From Bacteriovoracaceae bacterium UBA2428 (GTDB lineage: Bacteria > Bdellovibrionota > UBA2428): a stretch of 22,183 nucleotides of DNA. The stretch lies in assembly GCA_002343545.1 (NCBI GenBank), contig DDRA01000079.1, forward strand, positions 1 to 22,183. Reading direction: 5' to 3'. Every line of letters begins with the position of its first letter. Positions within the stretch are counted from its first letter, which is position 1. The translations under genes and the position numbers were made by a program. Below the pieces are notes generated by a model that was not told the origin of the DNA, made no database searches, and saw nothing but the letters and a program-made list of their open reading frames with translations. Positions 1-7,713 of the stretch are shown here, piece after piece.

Positions 1-934
1 TCCGGATCGGAAATCCGCTCTTGGCCTGGTGGTGCGCGATGCTGATGCAAGGGCGCGACCCCTGGTAAAGTTTAGCGAGTTCCTCTCTCTTACCGATGGG
101 CGCGAGACGAAAGCGCGACATCAAGCGGGGACTAAAGACCGGGGCCAGATTCATCCAACTCCAACGGGTCCCGTGGATACGAAGGTCGAGATCCGACAGC
201 GCGGACAAAACCTCGAGACGCTTGCGCGTCGAAAGAAAGTCATCGATCGCGTTCAAAATTTCACGGGGGTCAAGCACGGGCCCAAAGCGGCTTCCGACAT
301 CGGCCACGACATCCCGCATGTCATCTTGTTCGTAGGCTTCCACGATATTCAGGAAAGCGACGAGATCTTGATCGTTCTTCGCGACCTGGCGGAGCAAACT
401 CTGAAAGCCCGACGGTTCCCACAGCGTCCCCACGAAGGAAACGTCGCAAACCTTAAGGGGAGCCGGCGTGGGACATTCGAACAAAGCGGGATCACAACAA
501 AAGGGAAGGTAATGAAGTTGGCCGGCGCCCAAATCAGGGTGGAGCGCGCAAACCTGCTCGATCATGAAGCGCGTCGCGCAGAAGATCCGGTCCGTCGACT
601 TGAACTGACGGAGCGAAGCCGGAAAGCGGCCCGGATTGTCGATGTACCAATAATGGACTTGGACGTTCGTCGAGAACTCGCTTCGCACGGCCCCTACGAG
701 TCCGGCCCCATTGAGCGAAACGACGGCTTCCGGCGCGAAATCCCGGATCGCGGCCAACACGCGGCCTTTATCCTGGGGCGATCGGAACTCGCCCTCCCAG
801 TTCATGAAGTCCGTCGTCTGGACGAAGAGAAATTCTTCGCTTCGACGCGCCAGTTCCGAAAGAAGTTCCTGTCGGAAAGGATCCAACCGCGAGTTGGATT
901 CCATGTAGTTATCCGAAAGGAACAACAGCCTCAT
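1..934 (-). CDS. CgeB-like glycosyltransferase, 3' end cut by window edge
   Basis: I translated this reading frame by hand. It opens at an ATG at 934 and runs without a stop to the left edge (311 codons), so the C-terminus is missing. The N-terminus (MRLLFLSDNYMESNSR) and the motifs HYWYIDNP, LHYLPFCCDP and CDVSFVGTLWEPSG match the layout of CgeB/YkvP-type (GT1/GT4-like) glycosyltransferases, which transfer a sugar from a nucleotide donor in the cytoplasm. The last visible residues (GFPIR) fit the start of the C-terminal donor-binding Rossmann half of that family. Its ATG overlaps the TGA of the upstream aminotransferase (ATGA, 931-934), which indicates translational coupling in an fdtA-aminotransferase-GT operon. 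The inference is that it transfers the amino sugar made by its two neighbours. Family assignment is by motif recognition only; the precise donor and acceptor are unknown. Confidence 0.72.
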   Translation of the reverse strand, partial: MRLLFLSDNYMESNSRLDPFRQELLSELARRSEEFLFVQTTDFMNWEGEFRSPQDKGRVLAAIRDFAPEAVVSLNGAGLVGAVRSEFSTNVQVHYWYIDNPGRFPASLRQFKSTDRIFCATRFMIEQVCALHPDLGAGQLHYLPFCCDPALFECPTPAPLKVCDVSFVGTLWEPSGFQSLLRQVAKNDQDLVAFLNIVEAYEQDDMRDVVADVGSRFGPVLDPREILNAIDDFLSTRKRLEVLSALSDLDLRIHGTRWSWMNLAPVFSPRLMSRFRLAPIGKREELAKLYQGSRPCISIAHHQAKSGFPIR

Positions 935-2052
935 CGCGCCAAAGACCCTACGGTCTCCTGAAGGGCTGCGGCAACGACGCGCGCGTCCGCTTCCGAAAGG
1001 TGCGGTCCGATCGGCAGACTCAAAAGCGTCGCGGCCGACTCTTCCGTCACCGGAAAGCTTCCTTGACGATAGCCAAGATCTTCGTAGGCTTTCGCAAGGT
1101 GGCAGGGGATCGGATAGTGGATTAGCGTCTGGATGCCACGCTTGGCCAGCTCAGCTTGGACTTCGTCTCGACGCGGAACCTGGACGGTAAAGAGGTGCCA
1201 AGAGCTCTGAACGCCCGGGCGCAGCTTCACGCAGCGGATAACGGGGTTTCCGGCGAAAGCCTTCGAATAGAGATCCGCCAAGCGCTGACGGCGCAGGTTC
1301 CACTCATCCAAGTGCTTGAGCTTGACCCTCAGGAAAGCCGCTTGGAACTCATCGAGCCTCGAATTGAAGCCCTTCAAATCGTGGTGGTACTTTTTCGAGG
1401 ATCCGTAGTTACGCAGCTTCTGGATGCGTTCGAAAACCTCGCGGTCATTCGTGCAAATCGCTCCGCCATCCCCGAAAGCGCCCAGGTTCTTGCCCGGATA
1501 GAAGCTGAAGGCGGCGCAATCGCCGAAGGCGCCCGCGCGTTTCCCGTCCACGGCCGAGCCGTGCGCTTGGGCGGCGTCTTCGATGACCTTGATTCCGTGC
1601 TTACGAGCGACCTGAACGAGGGCCGGCAAGTCTCCCATGTGACCGTACAAGTGAACCGGGATGACGGCCCGGGTCTTGGGCGTGATTGCCGCCTCAAAAC
1701 CGGCCGCCGACATCTGAAGATCCTGGGGATCCACGTCGACCGCGACCGGGATCGCGCCCACGTCCGAAACGGCCAACCAGGTGGCGATAAAGGTATTGGC
1801 CGGCACGATGACCTCGTCGCCTCTGCCCACGCCGAGCGCCAAGAGCGCCATTTTCAGGGCATCCAGGCCATTCGCCACGCCGAGACAGTGAGTCGTCCCG
1901 CAATACTGCGCGAACTCCGCCTCGAAGGCTTCGAGCTCGCGACCCATGATGTACCAACCGCCCCCCAGGACTCGGAGAGAAGCTTCGTCGCACTCTCCTT
2001 TCAGTTCCGTGTAGGTACTGAGCAAATCGAGGAAAGGCACTTTCGTAAGCAC
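931..2052 (-). CDS. DegT/DnrJ/EryC1/StrS PLP-dependent sugar aminotransferase (FdtB/QdtB-like)
   Basis: A 373-residue fold-type I PLP enzyme that adds an amino group to a keto-sugar nucleotide. Visible family marks are VPFLDL at the N-terminus, GVANGLDALKMAL around 58-70, the PLP-phosphate and ring contacts IEDAAQAHGS (157-166), and the catalytic lysine K188 in SFYPGKNLGAFGDGG. The length is normal for the family. The start is a GTG at 2052 with AGGAG five to six bases upstream; a second in-frame GTG four codons later is less well placed. It lies 8 nt downstream of an FdtA-like ketoisomerase. This pairing is the known FdtA-FdtB or QdtA-QdtB arrangement, making dTDP-3-amino-3,6-dideoxy-galactose or -glucose. 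An N-acetyltransferase (FdtC/QdtC) is not in the window, so whether the amine is acylated is open. The exact sugar stereochemistry cannot be read from sequence. Confidence 0.88.
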   Translation of the reverse strand: MLTKVPFLDLLSTYTELKGECDEASLRVLGGGWYIMGRELEAFEAEFAQYCGTTHCLGVANGLDALKMALLALGVGRGDEVIVPANTFIATWLAVSDVGAIPVAVDVDPQDLQMSAAGFEAAITPKTRAVIPVHLYGHMGDLPALVQVARKHGIKVIEDAAQAHGSAVDGKRAGAFGDCAAFSFYPGKNLGAFGDGGAICTNDREVFERIQKLRNYGSSKKYHHDLKGFNSRLDEFQAAFLRVKLKHLDEWNLRRQRLADLYSKAFAGNPVIRCVKLRPGVQSSWHLFTVQVPRRDEVQAELAKRGIQTLIHYPIPCHLAKAYEDLGYRQGSFPVTEESAATLLSLPIGPHLSEADARVVAAALQETVGSLAR

Positions 2053-2060
2053 AGGTTCTC

Positions 2061-2477
2061 CTATTTTTTCGAAGCCACGACGCCGCGGAAATCATCGTAG
2101 TTCCGATAATAGTCGCTTTCGTCGTAGTGCTCCGATGCGAGGACCAGACAGACCGAGCCCGAGGAAAAATTCACGAGCTCCCGCCAAACCATCGTCGACA
2201 CGAGGAGACCTTCGTAGCTCTTATTAAGCGTCACCGTTTTACGTTGAAAACCGTCGTCCAACACGACGTCGAAGCTGCCATTGGCGGCGATGATGAGCTG
2301 TTGAAGTTTTCTATGGGCGTGGCCACCACGGGCTTCCCCGCCCGGGACGTCGTAGAGGTAATAAACCCGGCGGATATCGAAGGGGATCGGGGATTGACCG
2401 CTTTCGATGAAAGTCAGATTCCCGCGCGGGTCCGAAATCTTCGGCAGGCGAACGACTTCACAAGCCTCAATTCCCAT
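2061..2477 (-). CDS. FdtA/QdtA-like dTDP-4-keto-6-deoxyhexose 3,4-ketoisomerase (cupin)
   Basis: A 138-residue single-domain cupin of the FdtA/QdtA/WxcM-C type. These enzymes move the keto group of dTDP-4-keto-6-deoxyglucose from C4 to C3, giving the substrate for a 3-aminotransferase. The diagnostic segment is VYYLYDVPGGEARGGHAHRK, with the paired histidines H53 and H55 (HAH) that line the active site in characterised members. DPRGN (16-20) and the C-terminal DESDYYRNYDDF are also typical. The start is the ATG at 2477 with only a weak purine stretch upstream. It is the first gene of a leftward three-gene unit with the aminotransferase and the CgeB-like glycosyltransferase, and diverges from the GT2 gene at 2560. 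FdtA and QdtA give opposite C4 configurations and I cannot tell them apart here. Confidence 0.87.
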   Translation of the reverse strand: MGIEACEVVRLPKISDPRGNLTFIESGQSPIPFDIRRVYYLYDVPGGEARGGHAHRKLQQLIIAANGSFDVVLDDGFQRKTVTLNKSYEGLLVSTMVWRELVNFSSGSVCLVLASEHYDESDYYRNYDDFRGVVASKK

Positions 2478-2559
2478 AGGGCTTCTCTACTCAAGCCCCC
2501 CTCGTTTATCAAACCCCCGTCTATTGTCACTGCGAACGCCGCCGTCTAAATCCTCTTCG
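2478..2559. promoter_or_regulatory. Divergent intergenic region with candidate promoters
   Basis: This 82-bp gap separates the leftward fdtA-like gene from the rightward GT2 gene. On the plus strand TTGTCA (2524-2529) and TAAATC (2547-2552) are 17 bp apart, a possible sigma70-like pair. On the minus strand GTGACA (2530-2525) and GATAAA (2510-2505) face left, but with a short 14-bp spacer. The two -35 candidates overlap, which would couple the two promoters. The -10 matches are weak, so this is suggestive only. Confidence 0.25.
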
Positions 2560-4470
2560 GTGAAGCTCCAAAGATTCCGGGAATCCAAAGTCCGCGTCCA
2601 AGCCCGTTTTCGGATCCTGAAGGCCTTCATCCACGTGAACCTCGCCTACCTCAAACGGATCATCCTGCGGCTCTTCCGAGGCATCCGCGAACGGCAGTTC
2701 ATGAGCTACATGAAGATCTTCATCATGTGCTTTCAAAAGCACGCCGCCAAGTTCATCGAAAACTTCACCGACATGACCGAAGGCATGGGCGACCTGCAGC
2801 ACCCACGCCTGCGTAAGCTGCGCGCCATTTCCCTCGGCCTGCACGCCAACATGGCCCGGGACGACCGCTTCGGCTTTTCGATTCTGGTGCCCGTCTACAA
2901 GCCCCGCCCGGACTTCTTCCGCAAAGCCCTCGAGTCCATGCTCGACCAGACCTCGCCCCGCTTCGAGATCCTCGTGGGCTTCGACGGGCCGCAACCCGAA
3001 GCCGTGGTCGAAGTCGTGGCCGAGCTCCGACGCGCCCGGCCGCAGGAAGCCGAACGCATCCGCGTCATAGAATGTGACCGTTCCCAAGGGGGCGGGATTT
3101 CGCGCAAGACGAACCGCCTGGCCGCCGAGGCCCGCCACGAATTCTTGCTCCTCATGGATCACGACGATTGGATCCGGCCGGACCTTCTCTTTCGCTACGA
3201 GCAAACGCTCCGAAGCGCCGCGAGCCCCGAAACCACCGTCCTCTACTGCGACGAATTCAAGATCAACGAACGCGACCAAACGATCATCACGAGCTCGCTA
3301 CGCAAGCCCGACGCACCGGTTTTCCCCTACATCTTCATCAACTGGATCTGCCACGCCCTCCTCGTCCACCGATCGCTGTGGCAGAAGACCGCGGGTCTGC
3401 GTCCGGATTTCGATGGCGCGCAGGACTACGACCTTTGCCTCCGGCTTGATCTCGCCGGCGCCCGCTTCGTGAACGTGCCCGTTTTGCTCTACGCCTGGCG
3501 TGCCCACTCCGGCAGCACGGCCGGATCGATCAACCAGAAAGACTACGCCTCGGAGCGCGGACTCAACGCCCTTACGGACTACGTGCGGGCCAAGGGACTA
3601 GACTGGGACACGGCGCCCGGAAAGTTCCCCACTTCCTACCGCGGCATCCCGCGCCGCAAGGATCGACCCAAAGTGCTGGCCGTCGTTCCCTTCCGAAACC
3701 AGGGGGACATGACGGTCGCCGCGGTTCGCAAGGCCCTCGCTTCGACCGACGTCGAAGTCCAGGTCTGCTGCATCGACAACGGCAGCACGGACAAGGGCAT
3801 CGCGCCCCGGCTGGAAGCCCTCGGCGCCGAAGTTCTGCATTCCGACGAGCCCTTCAACTTTTCGCGACTCAACAACATCGCGATCGAGCGTTCCCGCTAC
3901 CGCGAGGCACCGTACGTGCTCTTCCTCAACAACGACGTCGAGCTCGAGCCCAATGCCCTTCACGAAATGACCCGTTGGATCGACCAACCCGGCATCGGGA
4001 TGGTCGGCTGCCAACTTTTCTATCCCAAGGACTACGATAAAGAACCCATCCTTCAGCACGGCGGCGTCGAGCTCGACCCGAACGGCCGACACTTCACGAT
4101 GCAGTGGGCCCACGTCGACAAGATGTCCTTCGAGGTCTTCTCGGGCTTTTCGCGGGTCCCCCAAGTCGTCGACGCCGTCACGGCGGCCTGCGCCCTCGTC
4201 CGCCGCTCGGATTTCCTCGCGGTTGGCGGCTTCGACGAGATTTACTACCCCATCGCCTTCAGCGACACGGACCTCGCCGTGAAGCTACGGCGAAAGGGCT
4301 TGCTTTGTTTCCAGACGCCCTACGCTCGCGGCATCCACCACGAAAGCATTTCGCGCGACTACGGCAACATCGAGGATTTCGAGGCGAGCCGCTGGCTTTA
4401 TCAGCGACTCCGCACCTCGATCGCCGACGATCCGCTCCACGCCATCCGCGGCGTGCCGAAGGTTGAGTGA
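2560..4470 (+). CDS. Two-domain GT2 glycosyltransferase
   Basis: A protein of about 637 residues with two GT-A (family 2) domains in tandem. Domain 1 (about 105-330) begins FSILVPVYKPRPDFF and carries LLLMDHDDW with the metal-binding acidic cluster at 200-203. Domain 2 (about 368-600) begins KVLAVVPFRNQGD and carries IDNGSTD and VLFLNNDVE (NND 457-459), followed by VGGFDE and SDTDLAVKLRRKG, typical of rhamnosyltransferase-like GT2 enzymes. Such proteins usually add two sugars in succession to a lipid-linked or polymer acceptor in the cytoplasm. The start is uncertain. The open frame extends to an ATG at 2407, but that lies inside the opposing fdtA-like gene. GTG 2560 begins the stretch with strongly C/G-ending codons and is preferred; ATG 2701 and TTG 2524 are alternatives. 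No good Shine-Dalgarno sequence precedes any of them. The first 100 residues are basic and match no domain I recognise. The stop sits just upstream of a methyltransferase gene. Confidence 0.85.
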   Translation: MKLQRFRESKVRVQARFRILKAFIHVNLAYLKRIILRLFRGIRERQFMSYMKIFIMCFQKHAAKFIENFTDMTEGMGDLQHPRLRKLRAISLGLHANMARDDRFGFSILVPVYKPRPDFFRKALESMLDQTSPRFEILVGFDGPQPEAVVEVVAELRRARPQEAERIRVIECDRSQGGGISRKTNRLAAEARHEFLLLMDHDDWIRPDLLFRYEQTLRSAASPETTVLYCDEFKINERDQTIITSSLRKPDAPVFPYIFINWICHALLVHRSLWQKTAGLRPDFDGAQDYDLCLRLDLAGARFVNVPVLLYAWRAHSGSTAGSINQKDYASERGLNALTDYVRAKGLDWDTAPGKFPTSYRGIPRRKDRPKVLAVVPFRNQGDMTVAAVRKALASTDVEVQVCCIDNGSTDKGIAPRLEALGAEVLHSDEPFNFSRLNNIAIERSRYREAPYVLFLNNDVELEPNALHEMTRWIDQPGIGMVGCQLFYPKDYDKEPILQHGGVELDPNGRHFTMQWAHVDKMSFEVFSGFSRVPQVVDAVTAACALVRRSDFLAVGGFDEIYYPIAFSDTDLAVKLRRKGLLCFQTPYARGIHHESISRDYGNIEDFEASRWLYQRLRTSIADDPLHAIRGVPKVE

Positions 4471-4477
4471 GCAAGCC

Positions 4478-5143
4478 ATGCTGCGCACCGTCGTCCAGAA
4501 AACTCGCGATTTCCTGAAACGCATTTCCCGCCATTCGCGTTCCCAGGCCTATTGGAAGAAGGCGACAACGACTTTTCTCGCGCCGCCCGAATACTATGAT
4601 CGTCAGGAAGCCATTATGCGGGAAAGCCTTTTCCCGCGTTTGCCCGACGGGGGCGCCGTACTGGACATCGGCTGCGGTAATGGGCGTTTTACCTTGCTCT
4701 TCGCCGAACGCGCGCGCAGCGTCCTGGGCATCGATATTTCGCCTTCGCTCGTCGCCGAAGCGACGAAGATCGCCGCCGAGCGCAACCGCGCGAACGTCGA
4801 GTACAAGACCATCGATCTCCTGAAAGAAGAGATCCATGGCGTTTTCGACGTCGTCTCTTGCCTCGGCGTGACGTCTTGCATCGCGAACGAAGACCTCTTT
4901 CGCAAGACCGTCCGCCGTTTGCAGACCCTCGCTCGACCCGATGGCTACGTTGTCACGAAGGAATCCCTGAGCCTGGCCAATGACGACGTTCACGAATCCA
5001 ACGGCTACGTTGCGACCTATCGCAATATCGACCGCTACCTGAAAGAATTCGAAGGCGTGGGACTGCGCCTCGATCACGAGATCGAGCTCGCCAACTTCAG
5101 CGGCAAAACAAACCGTTTCTTCGTCTTCCGAAAATCGCCCTAA
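4478..5143 (+). CDS. Class I SAM-dependent methyltransferase
   Basis: A Rossmann-fold methyltransferase of 221 residues. Motif I is VLDIGCGNGR (61-70), the acidic ribose-binding residue is in GIDISPS (about 85-90), and the later strands (FDVVSCLGVTSCI, RPDGYVVTKES) fit a small-molecule or sugar methyltransferase. The start at ATG 4478 is preferred; an in-frame TTG at 4463 would overlap the GT2 stop by 8 nt. Neither has a strong ribosome binding site. It is cotranscribed with the two-domain GT2, so a plausible role is O- or N-methylation of a glycan residue or chain end. Its TAA (5141-5143) overlaps the TAG (5142-5140) of the opposing gene by 2 bases, with a 4-bp overall gene overlap. The substrate is unknown. 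Confidence 0.82.
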   Translation: MLRTVVQKTRDFLKRISRHSRSQAYWKKATTTFLAPPEYYDRQEAIMRESLFPRLPDGGAVLDIGCGNGRFTLLFAERARSVLGIDISPSLVAEATKIAAERNRANVEYKTIDLLKEEIHGVFDVVSCLGVTSCIANEDLFRKTVRRLQTLARPDGYVVTKESLSLANDDVHESNGYVATYRNIDRYLKEFEGVGLRLDHEIELANFSGKTNRFFVFRKSP

Positions 5144-6486
5144 CGGCTCGCCGGAAGGTCCGCGCCCAAGTCCCGCAGGATTCCTTCCGCCACGCGACGG
5201 CCGCAGTTGCCATCGAAACGGTAAAGAAACTCTTCGACCGCCCCGTCGTTGCCGACGCGAGTCTTCGGAAGCGAAGCGTCCGCGAAGGCCCGCAAGAAGG
5301 CTTCCATCCCGCTGGGTTCGCGCGCGATTTCGTAGAGTTTCACGACGTCGCCTTCTTCGTTGAGGCGCGGACCACGCGGATTTTCGAGATATAAAACCGG
5401 CCGGCCCATCGGCAGAAACTCGAAGAGCAGCGACGAACAGTCGCTCATGAGGGCATCGATTCGCGTCAACAAATCGAAATACTCGGGCTCCGTGTGGAGC
5501 GTGAAGTGAGAAAACTCGCGGTCGGCGGCTTCGAGTCTTTCCCATTGTTCCGCCCGTCCCAGCTCGGCGAGCCGGCCCTTGAGGTACGGATGGGGCCTCA
5601 CCACGAAATCCACTTCGCGATGCGTCCGCGTGAAAGAGAGGAAGGTCTCCAGGAAAACCGAAAACGTGCTCCACCCCGTCCCGTCAGCCAGTTCGTCGAA
5701 GTGCGGGGTCCAGAGAATGCGGCGGCGATCACCCGCCGGGCGAGTCGCCGCAGCTTGCGCCCGCCAAAGAAGATCGGACTTAGGATGCCCCGTGACGCGA
5801 ACGTTCTCGCCCCGGCTTCTCGAGCTGTAGCGACGGTACATTCCCGCGAAGCGCTCCGACCGAGCGAAAACCCTCCACGCGTTGTTATGCAGAAAGGCGT
5901 CGAACTGGTTGCGATGCCAAGCGCCGATCTCGAAGCCATAGGGCACATAGGCCAGCCGCGCGATCCGCATGAGCGAAGCGGAACGAAGCGAGGGCGGCAG
6001 GATCTCATCGAACGGCGTCGGCAGAAAAACGACGTCCGGCTCGAAGGAGCTCACGTCGAAGTCTTCCGCTTCGATGCGAACGCCCCGAGCTGTCCATTCG
6101 GACTCAAAGCCTTCCGCCAAGGCACAGGCCTTCACGAAGAGAACTCGCGTCTTTGCCTCCAACAACGCTTCGACGACCGTTCGAACGCTCAAAAAGTGAA
6201 GCTCCGAACGCAAGATAACCACGATGTTGGCGGGCAGCCCGGCTTTGCGAAAAAGACAAAGTGCCTGGATCCTTCGCTCCCTCGCGAGAAAGTCCAGGAT
6301 CGGTCCCGTGAAACCGCTTTTGGTAGGAGGCCTCGACGTCCACGCACGGGTTTGTGTTTGGTAAACACCCCAAGGATCCTTGCCCCAGCGAATGGCCGCG
6401 CGAAGCCGCGCTTGCCCCCAAACGTAGCGAAGCGCGACCTCAACGAGTTCCGCGACGTCGTGCCAGAACCCGCGCACCTCAGCCAC
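5140..6486 (-). CDS. CDP-glycerol glycerophosphotransferase-family protein (TagB/TagF-like)
   Basis: The C-terminal two thirds carries the marks of the CDP-glycerol:glycerophosphotransferase family: VTGHPKSDLLW, RILWTPHFDE, VVRPHPYLKG, and DALMSDCSSLLFEFLPMGRP followed by VLYL. These enzymes transfer a phospho-polyol from a CDP donor to a glycan or polyol chain at the inner face of the membrane. The frame is open up to 6588, but the residues before 6486 lie in another frame of the upstream nucleotidyltransferase and look spurious. GTG 6486 gives 448 residues and overlaps the neighbour's stop by 8 bp; GTG 6477 is an alternative. It is the last gene of the leftward methyltransferase-HAD-nucleotidyltransferase unit. 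A CDP-linked donor from the upstream LicC-like protein is therefore the natural substrate. The transferred group (glycerol-P, ribitol-P or another alcohol phosphate) is not determined. Confidence 0.83.
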   Translation of the reverse strand: MAEVRGFWHDVAELVEVALRYVWGQARLRAAIRWGKDPWGVYQTQTRAWTSRPPTKSGFTGPILDFLARERRIQALCLFRKAGLPANIVVILRSELHFLSVRTVVEALLEAKTRVLFVKACALAEGFESEWTARGVRIEAEDFDVSSFEPDVVFLPTPFDEILPPSLRSASLMRIARLAYVPYGFEIGAWHRNQFDAFLHNNAWRVFARSERFAGMYRRYSSRSRGENVRVTGHPKSDLLWRAQAAATRPAGDRRRILWTPHFDELADGTGWSTFSVFLETFLSFTRTHREVDFVVRPHPYLKGRLAELGRAEQWERLEAADREFSHFTLHTEPEYFDLLTRIDALMSDCSSLLFEFLPMGRPVLYLENPRGPRLNEEGDVVKLYEIAREPSGMEAFLRAFADASLPKTRVGNDGAVEEFLYRFDGNCGRRVAEGILRDLGADLPASR

Positions 6487-7135
6487 CGCCCGCCGGTTTG
6501 AAATGCTGCAAAGCCAGATTGAGATCTTCCGGGGTGTCGATCTCGAAGCAATGCACGCGGGCCGCCTTGAGCGGCAAGTAGCGCTCAAGATTCTTGAATA
6601 CGTAGCCGACCTCGGGACGGATCTCGATGCCGGCGATCACGGCGATGCCGGTCCATTCGTAAGCGGTCTTGGGTGAGCGTCGAAAATCGCGGATGACTCC
6701 CGTGGCCGGGTCGAAATCCACGTATACGGCGTCTTCCGTCTTGCTCTCGGTAATTCCGATCAAGGTTTCGCGCGGGTTCGCCTTCGCCATGAAACGCTTG
6801 AACTCATCTTCTTCGATGAGGATATCGCCGTCGAGCGTCAAGTATCCTTCGGAAAACCCGCGGGCGCCCAGGTTGAGACTGTGGCTGTTCGAAGTCGTGC
6901 GGTAATCCGGATTCCGAACGAAGACGACGTCTTTGCGGATGCGCTTCACGCACTTCATAACTTCTTCTTCCATGAAGCCCACGACGATGTGGATGTTCTC
7001 GAAGTCCCGGAGCAGATCGAGCTGGTACTCGATCAGTCGGCGACCACCGATCTCGACGAGACACTTGGGCATGTTCAGCTCGAGGCGGCTTCCCAGGCCC
7101 GCCGCGCAGATCACAACGTTTTTAACAGTCGACAT
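6479..7135 (-). CDS. LicC-like nucleotidyltransferase (probable CTP-dependent)
   Basis: A 218-residue single-domain NTP-transferase. The signature is NVVICAAGLGSRLELNMPK, with the G-x-G-x-R loop (13-17) and lysine K24, and the metal site is TLDGDILI (D102, D104). The segment NPDYRTTSNSHSL (75-87) resembles the N-x-x-Y...S-x-x-SL stretch of LicC-type phosphocholine cytidylyltransferases and relatives. The absence of a long C-terminal domain also favours that group over hexose-1-phosphate enzymes. The ATG at 7135 is preceded by GAGG seven bases upstream, inside the 3' end of the HAD gene (25-bp overlap). Lying between a phosphatase and a CDP-glycerol-type transferase, it probably makes a CDP-activated alcohol or aminoalcohol phosphate. 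Both the nucleotide and the substrate are inferred from context. Confidence 0.82.
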   Translation of the reverse strand: MSTVKNVVICAAGLGSRLELNMPKCLVEIGGRRLIEYQLDLLRDFENIHIVVGFMEEEVMKCVKRIRKDVVFVRNPDYRTTSNSHSLNLGARGFSEGYLTLDGDILIEEDEFKRFMAKANPRETLIGITESKTEDAVYVDFDPATGVIRDFRRSPKTAYEWTGIAVIAGIEIRPEVGYVFKNLERYLPLKAARVHCFEIDTPEDLNLALQHFKPAGGG

Positions 7136-7713
7136 AGCGAGGCCTCATGGAAAACGACGTAGTCCGAAAGTTGGACGAGGGTCTGAATCGGCTCGTGGGT
7201 GGCTCCGAAGGCGACGCGTAGGTGCGCGTGCTCGAACATCGGCACGTCGCCCATTCCGTCGCCGATCGCTACGAGGCGATCATATTCGGAGCGGATCGAT
7301 TGGATGGCCTGACCCTTATCAAGGACCGTCGTGACGGACTTGAGCCGATCGTTCTCGACCTCGGCTTCGGAGGTGAACACGCGGCAATCGAGTTTGCGCA
7401 GGAGCGGATCCACCCAAGCGCCTATGTTGCCCGTGATAACGAAGCAATCTTTGCGGTGCTCTTGGATAAAGGCGACGACATCATCGTAGAGACGAACTTG
7501 CTCGTGGATGATCTCCTGGACACGAGAGACCGGTATCTCCGCAAGCAAACGACAACGGAGCAGGAAGGATTTCCGAAAGGGGATCAGTCCTTTGATCGTG
7601 GCCTCCGTGAGCGCGCCAATTTCCTCGAAAAGTCCGATTTCACGCGCCAGCACCGGAAGGATCTCGTCCCGCGTGATCGTGCCGTCCAGGTCAAAGCAAT
7701 AGGCCGTTTTCAC
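7111..7713 (-). CDS. HAD-superfamily phosphatase (SerB-like)
   Basis: A 200-residue haloacid dehalogenase-type hydrolase. Motif I is FDLDGT, with nucleophile D8 and acid/base D10. Motif II is VITGN, and motif IV is AIGDGMGDVPMF. The helical insertion after motif I (about 20-75) fits a subclass I cap as in phosphoserine phosphatase. It should dephosphorylate a small phosphate ester. GTG 7713 follows the methyltransferase TAG directly (no gap) and has GGAG seven bases upstream, so the start is well supported. Its position in the operon suggests it works on an intermediate or competing form of the molecule activated by the next gene. Substrate specificity of HAD enzymes cannot be read from motifs. 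Confidence 0.82.
   Translation of the reverse strand: MKTAYCFDLDGTITRDEILPVLAREIGLFEEIGALTEATIKGLIPFRKSFLLRCRLLAEIPVSRVQEIIHEQVRLYDDVVAFIQEHRKDCFVITGNIGAWVDPLLRKLDCRVFTSEAEVENDRLKSVTTVLDKGQAIQSIRSEYDRLVAIGDGMGDVPMFEHAHLRVAFGATHEPIQTLVQLSDYVVFHEASLCRLLKTL

Noticed and set aside
4259..5674. A 471-codon minus-strand open frame
   Set aside because: It crosses the ends of two convergent real genes and shows no domain; such frames are common opposite GC-rich coding sequence.
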